DNA of 64,000 nucleotides from Pseudomonas fluvialis (lineage in GTDB: Bacteria; Pseudomonadota; Gammaproteobacteria; Pseudomonadales; Pseudomonadaceae): positions 310,001 through 374,000 of the forward strand of contig NZ_JACHLL010000001.1 of the NCBI RefSeq assembly GCF_014207935.1. Direction: 5' to 3'. Every line of letters begins with the position of its first letter. Position 1 is the first letter of the stretch. The notes beneath the pieces are model-generated. The model saw nothing but the letters and a program-made list of their open reading frames with translations. It was not told the DNA's origin and ran no database searches. Below, piece after piece: positions 37,929 through 48,495 of this stretch. A program made the position numbers and the translations under genes.

Positions 37929-38744
37929 TCAGTAGCCTTTGACGCTGTAATCGATCTCGAAATCGATACCGGTGACACGCGACACCCCGGTTTCCAGTTC
38001 ACCGTCGGCATGCAGACGCAGCCAGCGGTAGCCTGGGGCTTCGTGGTCAACCTGGAAATCCTCGCTGCCCGGCGCGAACTGCACGCAGGTCGACGGCGAG
38101 GCCAGCAGACGCACACCCTCGCGCACCTGGTCGAACTCCTGATGGATATGCCCCCAGAGCACGGCTTTCACCTGCGGGAAGCGCGCCAGCAGGGCAAACA
38201 GAGCATCCGGATTGCGGATGCCGATCGGCTCCATCCAGCGGCAGCCGATGGAAACCGGATGGTGGTGGAAGCTGATCAGGACATGACGGCGCCCGGCACT
38301 TTGCAGCGCCTGCTCCAGCAGCTCTAGCTGATCCTCCGAAAAGTGCCCAGGCACGGCACCTTCGATGCTGGAGTCGAGCAGGATGATGCGCCAGTTGCCC
38401 AAGTCAATCACTGGCTCGAGCAGGTCGCTACCTGCGGTGGCTTCACGCATGCTCGGCAACAGATCATGGTTGCCGGCGAACCAGCGACTGTGCAGGGCCA
38501 GGCCGTCGGTCATCTCGCGGAAGCGCTGGTAGGAGTCAAGGGAACCATCTTGGGACAGGTCGCCACTGGCTAGCATCAGGTCGATGCCCTGCTGCTCCTG
38601 ACGCACCAGTTCAATCACCCGCGCCAGACTGTCTTCGGTGTCCATGCCCAGCAAACGGTCGTGCGCACCCGCGAACAGATGACTATCCGTCAGCTGCACC
38701 AGCAGCACGGCATCAGCGGAAGCGGGAGTGGACGCGCGCACCAA
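37929..38744 (-). CDS. cpdA: 3',5'-cyclic-AMP phosphodiesterase CpdA
   Basis: A 271-residue class III metallophosphoesterase that lowers cAMP and thereby Vfr activity. All metal motifs are visible: LTDSHLF (DxH), SGDLSQDGS (GD), FAGNHDLLP (GNHD), SFHHHPVS and GHIHQEFD. The start is TTG 38744 with AAAGGAG 7 bases upstream; GTG 38741 is an equal alternative. A 150-base gap upstream, the largest in this run, holds a likely promoter. Confidence 0.94.
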   Translation of the reverse strand: MVRASTPASADAVLLVQLTDSHLFAGAHDRLLGMDTEDSLARVIELVRQEQQGIDLMLASGDLSQDGSLDSYQRFREMTDGLALHSRWFAGNHDLLPSMREATAGSDLLEPVIDLGNWRIILLDSSIEGAVPGHFSEDQLELLEQALQSAGRRHVLISFHHHPVSIGCRWMEPIGIRNPDALFALLARFPQVKAVLWGHIHQEFDQVREGVRLLASPSTCVQFAPGSEDFQVDHEAPGYRWLRLHADGELETGVSRVTGIDFEIDYSVKGY

Positions 38745-38773
38745 GGGCGGTCTCCTTTGACTGGGGTGACAAG

Positions 38774-38803
38774 ATTATGGTGGTGCCGGTGTACGAAGGT
38801 AAA
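38774..38803 (-). promoter_or_regulatory. Predicted sigma-70 promoter of cpdA
   Basis: On the minus strand TTTACC (38798-38803), 18 bases, CATAAT (38774-38779). The start point would be near 38767, about 23 bases before the cpdA start. A TGTGA half-site lies upstream at 38823-38827. Confidence 0.45.
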
Positions 38804-38894
38804 CCCGACAAACGGAAACACTTCACAGTTAGCAGGCGCCAATAAATCGGCAACTCTGTCGATCACTGTAGGTGAAATCGCGTGTTTTTGTCGT

Positions 38895-39344
38895 TCAGCG
38901 ACGCACTTCGGCCAGCTCATGGCCGGCAGCCATGCAGTGGCTCAGCCATTCTCCGAGAAACAGATTGAGCTGGTTCTTCTCATCCGGCTGATGCATGGCC
39001 GCATTCGGGTAGGGATAGCTGGGGCGCAGGCGACGAGCATGGGCGGCACCGACGACTTCGGCCATGCGCGCATCGTGATAGACGCGCACTTCCAGATGCG
39101 GCACCGGCAGCCAGGGCAGGCTGTGCTCCTGACGCACCTGCAGGGTCGTGGTGTAGGGACCGGCCTCGGTGACTTCCAGCGCCAGCACACCGAGCAGGTG
39201 CTCGCCATGGCTCATGGCGACCCGACGGGCCTGGAAGTTCTCGCGCATCTGCGGTAGTAAACGCATCAGCCGGGCGTAGTTGGCCTCGCAGGTGGCTTGC
39301 AGCCCCGCGAGGTCGACCCGATAGCGTTCACGCAGCAGATTCAC
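38895..39344 (-). CDS. DUF1249 family protein (YqiB-like)
   Basis: A 149-residue soluble protein of the DUF1249 family (NLLRERYRVDLAGLQATCEA, LPWLPVPHLEVRVYHDARM, and LNLFLGEWLSHCM near the end). No function is known; it is always near nudF and cpdA. The start is GTG 39344, which overlaps the nudF stop (GTGA) and has GAGG at 9 bases; GTG 39350 is in frame but too close to that site. Confidence 0.85.
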   Translation of the reverse strand: MNLLRERYRVDLAGLQATCEANYARLMRLLPQMRENFQARRVAMSHGEHLLGVLALEVTEAGPYTTTLQVRQEHSLPWLPVPHLEVRVYHDARMAEVVGAAHARRLRPSYPYPNAAMHQPDEKNQLNLFLGEWLSHCMAAGHELAEVRR

Positions 39345-39952
39345 GTCCACAGACCTCGCACTTCATCGCGGTTCAGCGCCAGCCACTGCAGGGCCATGAT
39401 GCTTGCCGCATTGTCGATACGCCCGTCGCGCACGCGCGCCAGAGCATCCTCGAAGGACAGGACATGCACCCGGATGTCCTCTCCCTCCTCTTCCAGACCA
39501 TGAATACCACCAGCACCGACACTGTCACAACGACCGACAAACAGATGCACCCGTTCGTCGGAGCCACCCGGCGACGGGTAGTAGACACTGAGCGGCCACA
39601 GCGCGCCCAGGGTCAGGCCCGCCTCCTCCATCGCCTCGCGACGCGCCACTTCCTCGGGCTGTTCGTCCTTGTCGATCAACCCGGCAACCAGCTCCAGCAG
39701 CCAGGGGTTGCGGCTCTTGTCGAGGGCGCCGACGCGGAACTGCTCGATCAGCACCACCTCGTCACGCCGCGGATCGTAGGGCAGCACACAGACCGCATCA
39801 TGGCGCACGAACAGCTCGCGGTTGATCAGCTTGCCCATGCCGCCGGCGAACAGCCGGTGGCGCAGATGCAGGCGATCCAGCTTGTAGAAGCCGCGAAAGC
39901 ATTCTTCGCGCTCCACCACCTCGACATCCGCCTGACTGAAGGTATCGCTCAT
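39341..39952 (-). CDS. nudF: ADP-ribose pyrophosphatase NudF
   Basis: A 203-residue Nudix hydrolase cleaving ADP-ribose to AMP and ribose-5-phosphate. The Nudix box is complete: GLIDKDEQPEEVARREAMEE followed by AG, matching GX5EX7REUXEEXG. The start ATG 39952 (MSDTFSQADVEVV) follows GAGGCGGTC. It is the first gene of the nudF-DUF1249-cpdA-yqiA-parE run, as in E. coli. Confidence 0.95.
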   Translation of the reverse strand: MSDTFSQADVEVVEREECFRGFYKLDRLHLRHRLFAGGMGKLINRELFVRHDAVCVLPYDPRRDEVVLIEQFRVGALDKSRNPWLLELVAGLIDKDEQPEEVARREAMEEAGLTLGALWPLSVYYPSPGGSDERVHLFVGRCDSVGAGGIHGLEEEGEDIRVHVLSFEDALARVRDGRIDNAASIMALQWLALNRDEVRGLWT

Positions 39953-40089
39953 GACCGCCTCTGTTTCCAATGTGAGATTGGGCGACAGCCTAATACAGCG
40001 TGATCGCGCCGGCCATGTGCGGCAGCACTTGGATGCCAGCCCGGCAACAGGGACAATGCCGCCTTCGCTGCCGCCGCCAAGGACTCTTC

Positions 40090-40833
40090 ATGCGTGCATT
40101 TCACTGCCTTGTACTGGCGACTGCCGGCCTGCTGCTCGCCGGCTGCCAGAGCCTACTGTCACCTGCTCAGCAACCTTTGCCCACCAGCACGCAGCGCTGG
40201 GAGCATCGCAGCACCGGCTGCACTGGCACCGAGTGCCCGCTGGTGAATATCGACCTGCAGCTACCCACGGGCCTGCCCGAACTCAACGCCCGCATCGAGC
40301 GTGAGTTGCTGCAACTGACCACCGAGCTGCCCAGCGACCCGCCGCCGGTTTCGCTGGCCCGCTACGAGCAGGACTTTCTCGCCACAGCCAAGCCGGGCTG
40401 GACCAGCTACCTGCAGGCCAAGGTGCTGGAGCAGCATGACCGCCTGCTGGTCATCGAGCTGTCCAGCTACCGTTTTACCGGCGGCGCCCATGGCATTCCC
40501 GGGCGGGCCTACCTCAACTACGACCGCACCCTGAACAAGGTACTCACCCTCAACGACATGCTCCTGCCTGACCAGGAAGATGCGTTCTGGGACCAGGTTC
40601 AACTGGCCCACCAGACCTGGCTCAAGGCCAATGGTCACGATCAGGATGCCGAGTTTCTCGATACCTGGCCGTTCGAGCGCAGCGACAACATCGCCCTGCT
40701 GTTCGGCAATGTGATGCTCAAGTACGACATCGCCCGCATCGCGCCCTACAGCAGTGGCCACCCGGACCTGCGCGTGCCTTACCCCCGCCTCAACGGCATT
40801 CTCCAGCCGTACTACTTCCCCGGCCGCCGCTGA
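40090..40833 (+). CDS. RsiV-family (DUF3298) lipoprotein
   Basis: A 247-residue lipoprotein with signal peptide and lipobox LLLAGC at about residue 20. The body matches RsiV/DUF3298 proteins: a DUF4163-like strand region (SYLQAKVLEQHDRLLVIELS), YRFTGGAHGIPGRAYLNYD, and a C-terminal DIARIAPYSSGHPDLRVPY segment. In Bacillus RsiV binds lysozyme and controls SigV, but no sigma gene is beside this one, so only the fold is claimed. Diverges from nudF; ends at a terminator. Confidence 0.85.
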   Translation: MRAFHCLVLATAGLLLAGCQSLLSPAQQPLPTSTQRWEHRSTGCTGTECPLVNIDLQLPTGLPELNARIERELLQLTTELPSDPPPVSLARYEQDFLATAKPGWTSYLQAKVLEQHDRLLVIELSSYRFTGGAHGIPGRAYLNYDRTLNKVLTLNDMLLPDQEDAFWDQVQLAHQTWLKANGHDQDAEFLDTWPFERSDNIALLFGNVMLKYDIARIAPYSSGHPDLRVPYPRLNGILQPYYFPGRR

Positions 40834-40851
40834 CAGGGTTCAAGCCGGCAT

Positions 40852-40891
40852 AAAAAAACCGGAGCTGCTGATGCAGGCTCCGGTTTTTTTT
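40852..40891. terminator. Bidirectional terminator, RsiV-like gene / thiC
   Basis: AAAAAAACCGGAGC ... GCTCCGGTTTTTTTT: a strong stem with A- and T-tracts between convergent genes. Confidence 0.92.
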
Positions 40892-40913
40892 ATTCAGCTG
40901 GCCAACCGACAGG

Positions 40914-42978
<2,065 letters not shown>

Positions 42979-42989
42979 GAACTGCCGGC

Positions 42990-43019
42990 AGTCTAATCAA
43001 GCCCGACGCAGAACTCCAA
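42990..43019 (-). promoter_or_regulatory. Predicted promoter of thiC
   Basis: TTGGAG (43014-43019), 18 bases, TAGACT (42990-42995) on the minus strand. The start point would be about 42983, directly before the riboswitch aptamer. Confidence 0.5.
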
Positions 43020-43051
43020 CCTCCCGAGACGACCCTTGGTCGGCCGGGGAT

Positions 43052-43080
43052 TGTTGCGCGCAGGCAACATAGCTTGTTGC
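43052..43080. promoter_or_regulatory. Triple half-site (TGTTGC / GCAACA) upstream of tolC
   Basis: TGTTGC (43052-43057), GCAACA (43064-43069) and TGTTGC (43075-43080) form two overlapping palindromes with 11-12 bp spacing between half-sites. The arrangement looks like an operator in the tolC/thiC intergenic region. No binding protein can be named. Confidence 0.5.
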
Positions 43081-43172
43081 AAACTAGACTGCCTGTGGCG
43101 CCTGCGGCCTTGACCGCCCCCCCGCCCCCCCTTAGCCTTGCCGATCATTTCCGACAAAAAGCAGGATCCATC

Positions 43173-44612
43173 ATGCTGCGCAGACTCACTCTGGCCATGG
43201 CTGTGGCCGCCGCATCAGGACTGGCCTGGGCCGAAGAGCCCCCACAATCGCTCAAGCGCGACCTGGTTTCGGTATACAAGGACGCAGTAGAGAACAACGC
43301 CGATCTGGCGGCTGCCCGCGCAGACTTTGCGGCCCGCCAGGAAGTGGTGCCGCAGGCCCGTGCCGGCCTGCTGCCATTCATCAGCGGTGGCGCCGGCTAC
43401 AGCGATACCGACACCGAAGTGGATACCCGCCTGGGCACCACTGACGCCTCCCGCGGCGGCCTGCTCTATCAGGCCAGTCTGACCCAGCCGGTATTCCGTG
43501 CTGATCGTTGGTATCAACTGCAAGCGGCCAAGGCCGTCAGTGAACAGGCAGCCCTGGAGTTCTCGGCGACCGAGCAGAACCTGATCCTGCAAACGGCGGA
43601 AACCTACTTCAGCGTGCTGCGTGCCCAGGACAACCTGGCGACCACCAAGGCCGAAGAAGCCGCGTTCAAGCGCCAGCTCGACCAGGCCCGCGAGCGTTTC
43701 GACGTCGGTCTGTCGGACAAGACCGACGTGCTGGAAGCCCAGGCCGGCTACGACACCGCCCGCGCCAACCGGATGATCGCCGAGCAGCAGGTGGATGATG
43801 CCTTCCAGGCACTGATTACCCTGACCAACCGCCAGTACAGTTCGCTGGAAGGCGTGCGCCACAGCCTGCCGGTCGTGGTGCCGACGCCCAATGATGCCAA
43901 GGCCTGGGTGGATACCGCCGCCCAGCAGAACCTCAACCTGCAGGCCAGCAACTACGCCGTCGATGCCGCCGAAGAGACCCTGCGCCAGAGCAAAGCCGGC
44001 CACGCGCCGACCCTGGATGCCGTGGCGAGCTACCAGAAGGGTGACAACGACAGCCTGGGCTTTACCAACACCCCGAATGCCAGCCTGTACAACGGTGACG
44101 CCGAGCAGCAGTCCATCGGCCTGCAGCTGTCGGTACCGATCTACAGCGGCGGCCTGACCAGCTCGCAGGTGCGTGAATCGTACCAGCGCCTGAACCAGAC
44201 CGAGCAGAGCCGCGAAAGCCTGCGTCGTCAGGTGGTACAGAACACCCGCAACCTGCACCGCGCCGTCAACACCGACGTCGAGCAGGTCGGTGCGCGCAAG
44301 CAGTCGATCATCTCCAACCAGAGCGCCCTGGAAGCCACCGAAATCGGCTACCAAGTCGGCACCCGCAACATCGTCGACGTGCTGGACGCCCAGCGCCAGC
44401 TCTACAGCTCGGTGCGCGACTACAACAACGCCCGCTACAGCTACATCATCGACAACCTGCGCCTGAAGCAGGCCGCCGGTACCCTGGCACCGTCCGATCT
44501 GGAAGCCCTGTCGGCCTACCTCAAGCCTGACTACAACCCGGACCAGGACTTCCTCCCGCCAGACCTGGCCAAGGCCGCCGAAGCCCAGCTCTTGGGCAAC
44601 CCGGAGTTCTAA
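43173..44612 (+). CDS. tolC: TolC-family outer-membrane efflux channel
   Basis: A 479-residue outer-membrane protein of the TolC / OpmH type (not the OprM lipoprotein type: the signal peptide MLRRLTLAMAVAAASGLAWA lacks a lipobox cysteine). Two structural repeats are visible: KDAVENNADLAAARADFAAR ... and AQQNLNLQASNYAVDAAEE. Typical motifs include QPVFRADRWYQL and VPIYSGGLTSSQVRESY. It serves type I secretion and efflux. Start ATG 43173; a GC-tract and half-sites precede it. It ends at a strong terminator. Confidence 0.95.
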   Translation: MLRRLTLAMAVAAASGLAWAEEPPQSLKRDLVSVYKDAVENNADLAAARADFAARQEVVPQARAGLLPFISGGAGYSDTDTEVDTRLGTTDASRGGLLYQASLTQPVFRADRWYQLQAAKAVSEQAALEFSATEQNLILQTAETYFSVLRAQDNLATTKAEEAAFKRQLDQARERFDVGLSDKTDVLEAQAGYDTARANRMIAEQQVDDAFQALITLTNRQYSSLEGVRHSLPVVVPTPNDAKAWVDTAAQQNLNLQASNYAVDAAEETLRQSKAGHAPTLDAVASYQKGDNDSLGFTNTPNASLYNGDAEQQSIGLQLSVPIYSGGLTSSQVRESYQRLNQTEQSRESLRRQVVQNTRNLHRAVNTDVEQVGARKQSIISNQSALEATEIGYQVGTRNIVDVLDAQRQLYSSVRDYNNARYSYIIDNLRLKQAAGTLAPSDLEALSAYLKPDYNPDQDFLPPDLAKAAEAQLLGNPEF

Positions 44613-44622
44613 ACGGCAACGA

Positions 44623-44652
44623 TAAAAAAGCCCGGCAATGCCGGGCTTTTTT
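44623..44652. terminator. Bidirectional terminator tolC / waaA
   Basis: AAAAAAGCCCGGC-AAT-GCCGGGCTTTTTT between convergent genes, a perfect stem with both tracts. Confidence 0.93.
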
Positions 44653-44663
44653 ATGCCTGCGAA

Positions 44664-45950
44664 TCACCGTTCCAACAACGTCTGCAAACCGCCCAGCAGT
44701 CGCGCCAGTGCGCCCTGGTTGGCCCGCATGACCGTCAGCCCTCCGGCCCGCATGACTGCCTGCTGCTCCGGCTGCTGCCACAATTGCTGCAGTGCCAGCG
44801 CCAGCTGTTCAGCATCGGCCACCTCGCACAAAGCATCCGCCTCGCGCAGCAACGCGGCGATCTCCAGGAAGTTGAACAGGTGCGGACCAGACAGTACCGG
44901 CTTGCCCAGCGCGGCCGGTTCCAGCAGGTTGTGCCCGCCATTGGCCACCAGGCTGCCACCGACGAAGGCCAGGTCGGCCAACGCATAGAGGAACAGCAGC
45001 TCGCCCATGCTGTCACCGACCAGCACCTGATGCCCGGCACCGACCGGTTCACCCGCCGAACGGCGCAGGGTGGCAAAGCCTTCGCGCTGGCACAGTTCGA
45101 ACACGCTGTTGAAGCGTTCCGGGTGCCGCGGCACCAGCATCAGCAGGGCATGCGGATTCTGCCTGAGCAGCTCACGGTGCGCCGCGAGGATGATCTCGTC
45201 CTCACCGGCATGGGTGCTGGCAGCAATCCACACCGGCCGGCCAGCCGGTTGCCAGGTGGCACGCAGTTCATCGGCGCGCTGACGCAAGGCCGGATCAATG
45301 GTCAGGTCGAACTTGATCGAGCCCGTCACCTGCACGGCCTCAGGCCGTGCGCCCAGTTGGCGAAAGCGCTCCGCCTCGGCCTCCGTCTGCACGGCAATCA
45401 GCGAGAGCTCGGCCAGCATCGGTGCGGTGAGCCTGGCAAAGCGGGCATAGCCACGGGCCGAGCGCTCCGACAGCCGGGCATTGGCCAGAGCCACCGGAAT
45501 ACCCAGACGCGCACACTGGTGAATGTGGTTGGGCCACAGCTCAGTCTCCATGATCACCGCCAAACGCGGCCGCACCCGCCGGAGAAAACGCGCCGCGGCC
45601 CAGGGCAGGTCATAGGGCAGGTAGCAGTGCTGCACGCGGCCGGCATATTCGGGGCCGCCAAACATGACTTGAATGCGCTCGGAGCCGGTCGGCGTCATGC
45701 AGGTGATGGTGACAGGCAGCTCCGGGTAACGCGCCAGCAGCTCGCGCACCAGCGGCGCCGCAGCGATGCTCTCCCCCACCGAGACGGCATGCAGCCAGAT
45801 ACCGCCGGGTTTGAGCGGCGGCAGCGCCAGGGCAAAACGCTCGGCGATGCGCCGCGCATAGGCCGGCGCCTGCCAGGCCCGCCAGGCCAGGCGCAGGGCG
45901 ATCAGGGGAAGGGCCAGGTGAAACAGCACGGAATAGAGAGTTCGGTTCAT
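44664..45950 (-). CDS. waaA: 3-deoxy-D-manno-octulosonic acid transferase WaaA
   Basis: A 428-residue GT-B transferase adding Kdo to lipid IVA at the inner membrane. The N-terminal anchor (YSVLFHLALPLIALRLAW) is followed by the catalytic HAVSVGES with its glutamate, and TCMTPTGSERI. The C-terminal half shows GDSMGELLFLYA and GGSLVANGGHNLLEPA. The start ATG 45950 (MNRTLYSVLFH) is typical; a 33-residue in-frame extension runs into the LysR gene. It is followed by the shared terminator with tolC. Confidence 0.96.
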   Translation of the reverse strand: MNRTLYSVLFHLALPLIALRLAWRAWQAPAYARRIAERFALALPPLKPGGIWLHAVSVGESIAAAPLVRELLARYPELPVTITCMTPTGSERIQVMFGGPEYAGRVQHCYLPYDLPWAAARFLRRVRPRLAVIMETELWPNHIHQCARLGIPVALANARLSERSARGYARFARLTAPMLAELSLIAVQTEAEAERFRQLGARPEAVQVTGSIKFDLTIDPALRQRADELRATWQPAGRPVWIAASTHAGEDEIILAAHRELLRQNPHALLMLVPRHPERFNSVFELCQREGFATLRRSAGEPVGAGHQVLVGDSMGELLFLYALADLAFVGGSLVANGGHNLLEPAALGKPVLSGPHLFNFLEIAALLREADALCEVADAEQLALALQQLWQQPEQQAVMRAGGLTVMRANQGALARLLGGLQTLLER

Positions 45951-45978
45951 GCCCCGCAGCTTACCAAATCCCCGCTGC

Positions 45979-46860
45979 TCAGCCTTGCTGCAAGTGCCCG
46001 GCAAATCGCTCAGCCAGCCAACTGGCCACCGGCCCCAGGGCCTGATCACGGCGCCAGACCAGCTCTACCCCCCAGGCGGGCGGCGCCCAGTCTGCCTGCA
46101 GCGTCACCAGTTGCTCACGGTAGACCGGGTACTGCACCACATGCAGCGGCAACAGCGCCCAGCCGAGGTTGCGCGCGGCCAGCTCGGCCATGGCATACAG
46201 ACTGTCGGCACGCCAGATTCGCGCACTGATGCGTTCGCGATCCGGGTAGGTGCTTTCACGCGGGGCAATCAGCAACTGCCGGTGACAAGCCAGCTCGCGC
46301 TGACTCACGCGCCCGGCCTGAGCCAGTGGGTGCTGCTGGCCGACCACCAGCACCAGCGGCACATTGCCCAGCCAGCGCCGCTCCAGACTGGCGGGCATCT
46401 GCTCCTGACGAAACAGCAGCCCCAGATCGGCCCGCCGCCCCTCCACCCAGCGGGCGATATCGCCCTGAGTACCGCTGTACAGCTGCAGTTCCAGCTCGGC
46501 ATGCCGCTCTCCCAGCGCCTCCAGACTGTCCAGCAGCGGCAGATAGGACATGGCCTCGTCGAGAATCAGGCGCAGACAGGCTTCCTCGCCGCCGGCCAGG
46601 CTGCGCGCCCGCCCCTGCAGGCGCTGCTGTTGCTGCAGCAATTCACGCGCCTCGCTGAGCAACGCCTCGCCGGCGCGGGTCAGACGCGGCGCACAGCCGC
46701 TGCGGCGCTCGAACAACTGGCAGCCCAGATCCACCTCAAGCAGAGCCACAGCGTTACTCACCGCCGACTGAGCGCGCCCCAGCTCACGCGCCACCGCCGA
46801 GAACGACCCACCATCCGCGACTCTGACAAACACCTGCAGCTGCTCCAGGTTCGACCCCAT
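45979..46860 (-). CDS. LysR-family transcriptional regulator
   Basis: A 293-residue regulator with an N-terminal winged helix-turn-helix (NLEQLQVFVRVADGGSFSAV, RELGRAQSAVSNAVALLE) and a substrate-binding-like effector domain (from about residue 90). It is divergent from the SMR pump gene, 84 bases apart, and a perfect palindrome lies directly before its start. I infer autoregulation and control of the pump; effector unknown. Confidence 0.92.
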   Translation of the reverse strand: MGSNLEQLQVFVRVADGGSFSAVARELGRAQSAVSNAVALLEVDLGCQLFERRSGCAPRLTRAGEALLSEARELLQQQQRLQGRARSLAGGEEACLRLILDEAMSYLPLLDSLEALGERHAELELQLYSGTQGDIARWVEGRRADLGLLFRQEQMPASLERRWLGNVPLVLVVGQQHPLAQAGRVSQRELACHRQLLIAPRESTYPDRERISARIWRADSLYAMAELAARNLGWALLPLHVVQYPVYREQLVTLQADWAPPAWGVELVWRRDQALGPVASWLAERFAGHLQQG

Positions 46861-46883
46861 ACCTATCTCCCATCCAGATAGGT
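46861..46883. promoter_or_regulatory. LysR-type operator, perfect 8-bp palindrome
   Basis: ACCTATCT (46861-46868), 7 bases, AGATAGGT (46876-46883). It begins at the base next to the LysR start codon and faces the SMR gene, as expected of an autoregulatory recognition site. Confidence 0.65.
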
Positions 46884-46944
46884 GATGACTTTACCTCCAG
46901 CGCTCAACTTATAGAATCAGCGCATCATTCACGGAGTACCCGCC

Positions 46945-47277
46945 ATGCCCGGCTACCTCTACCTGGCCATCGCCATCGTCATGGAAGTCATCGCCACCAG
47001 TTCGATGAAGGCGCTGGATGGTTTCAACAAACCGCTGCCGCTGATTCTGGTGGTGGTGGGCTATTCGGTCTCGCTGTTCCTGCTCAGCCTGGTGGTCAAG
47101 ACCGTACCGGTTGGCGTGGCCTACGCCATCTGGTCGGGCCTCGGCATTGTGCTGGTGAGCATCGTCGCACTGGTGATCTACCAGCAGAAGCTGGACCTGT
47201 CGGCCATCATCGGCATGGGCCTGATCGTCGCCGGCGTGGTGTTCATCCAGCTGTTCTCGAAAACCGCCGGGCACTGA
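46945..47277 (+). CDS. SMR-family multidrug efflux protein (EmrE-like)
   Basis: A 110-residue four-helix pump. The essential glutamate is E14 (YLAIAIVMEVIATSSMK) and the TM3 signature is GVAYAIWSGLGIVLVS; LDLSAIIGMGLIVAGV is helix 4. EmrE relatives exchange protons for quaternary ammonium or aromatic cations as antiparallel dimers. ACGGAG lies upstream of ATG 46945. A TATAGA -10 lies about 35 bases before the start. Regulated in all likelihood by the divergent LysR gene. Confidence 0.93.
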   Translation: MPGYLYLAIAIVMEVIATSSMKALDGFNKPLPLILVVVGYSVSLFLLSLVVKTVPVGVAYAIWSGLGIVLVSIVALVIYQQKLDLSAIIGMGLIVAGVVFIQLFSKTAGH

Positions 47278-47282
47278 TCACC

Positions 47283-47297
47283 GTTATACTGCGCGCC
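47283..47297 (+). promoter_or_regulatory. -10 element upstream of FAD oxidoreductase gene
   Basis: GTTATACTGCGCGCC with TATACT at 47285-47290, identical over 15 bases to 25940-25954. No good -35 is visible because the SMR gene ends just upstream. Confidence 0.45.
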
Positions 47298-47319
47298 TGT
47301 TTCTGTCGTGAGCGCCAGC

Positions 47320-48495
47320 ATGTCGCAATCCCTGAGCACTGATGTCCTGATCATCGGCGGCGGTATCGCCGGCCTGTGGCTGAACGCACGCCTGCGCCGA
47401 CTAGGCTACAGCACCCTGCTGGTCGAGCGCGGCAGCCTCGGCGGCGAACAGAGCATAAAGTCCCAGGGCATCATCCACGGCGGCGCCAAATATGCGCTGC
47501 ACGGCGCGCTGACCGGCGCCTCGGAAGCCATTGCCGATATGCCCAGGCGCTGGCGTGAAGCCCTCAGCGGCAACGGCGAGCTGGACCTCTCCGGTGTGCG
47601 CCTGCTCTCCGAAGCCCATTACCTCTGGTCGCCCGGCACCCTGGCCGGCAACCTCACCAGTTTCTTCGCCAGCAAGGCCGTGCGCGGCCGCGTCGACCAG
47701 GTCAAGGGCGAGCAGCTGCCGCCGGCGCTGCAGGACCGCAAGTTCAAGGGCAAGGTCTATCGCCTGGCCGAACTGGTGCTGGACGTGCCCAGCCTGATTA
47801 CCCGCATGGCCGAGCTGGCAGGTGACGGCCTGCTGGCCGCCCAGGACATCCAGCCGCTGCGTGATGGCACGCAGCTCAGCGGCCTGCGGATCGACGGACG
47901 CGAGATACGCGCCCAGCGCGTGGTGCTCAGCGCCGGCGCCGGCAATGCCCAACTGCTGGCGACTCTCGGTATCGAGCAACCCAAGCAGCAGCTGCGTCCG
48001 CTGCACATGGTGCTGGCCAAGGGACCCGCGCTCAAACCGCTGTATGCCCATTGCCTGGGCGGCGGACCGAAGCCACGGGTGACCGTCACCACCCACCCGG
48101 CGGCCGATGGCCAGTGGGTCTGGTACCTCGGCGGTGATCTCGCCGAGGCCGACGGCGTGGCCCGCGACGAAGCCAGTCAGATCAAAACCGCGCAGCAGGA
48201 GCTGGCTGAGCTGCTGCCCTGGGTCGACCAGAGCACCACCCGCTGGGCCACCCTGCGGGTCGACCGCGCCGAGCCAGCGCAGTCCGGCCTGGTGCGCCCG
48301 GACAACGCCTTCCTCGCCGAAGACGGTCCGCTGCTGGTTGGCTGGCCGACCAAACTCGCGCTGTCGCCCGACTTTGCCGACCGCGTTCTGGCGGCCCTGC
48401 AGCGTGACAATATCCAACCCGGCAATCACCCGGCGCTACCACCGCTGCCACGCCCTGCCGTGGCCCAGCCAGCCTGGGAGACCCTGCTACCATGA
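47320..48495 (+). CDS. FAD-dependent oxidoreductase (DAO family)
   Basis: A 391-residue flavoprotein. The dinucleotide motif VLIIGGGIAGLWLNARLRRL lies at residue 10; VVLSAGAGNAQLLATLGI is the second FAD-contacting segment, and the rest resembles D-amino-acid-oxidase-fold enzymes. Substrate unknown. Starts considered: ATG 47320 (MSQSLSTDV) and GTG 47308; neither has a strong ribosome site. Its stop overlaps the aldo-keto reductase start by 4 bases, so the two are coupled. Confidence 0.85.
   Translation: MSQSLSTDVLIIGGGIAGLWLNARLRRLGYSTLLVERGSLGGEQSIKSQGIIHGGAKYALHGALTGASEAIADMPRRWREALSGNGELDLSGVRLLSEAHYLWSPGTLAGNLTSFFASKAVRGRVDQVKGEQLPPALQDRKFKGKVYRLAELVLDVPSLITRMAELAGDGLLAAQDIQPLRDGTQLSGLRIDGREIRAQRVVLSAGAGNAQLLATLGIEQPKQQLRPLHMVLAKGPALKPLYAHCLGGGPKPRVTVTTHPAADGQWVWYLGGDLAEADGVARDEASQIKTAQQELAELLPWVDQSTTRWATLRVDRAEPAQSGLVRPDNAFLAEDGPLLVGWPTKLALSPDFADRVLAALQRDNIQPGNHPALPPLPRPAVAQPAWETLLP

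Noticed and set aside
38866..38878. TCAC-N5-GTGA as a CRP/Vfr site
   Set aside because: The half-sites are in the inverse order and spacing for CRP-family binding.
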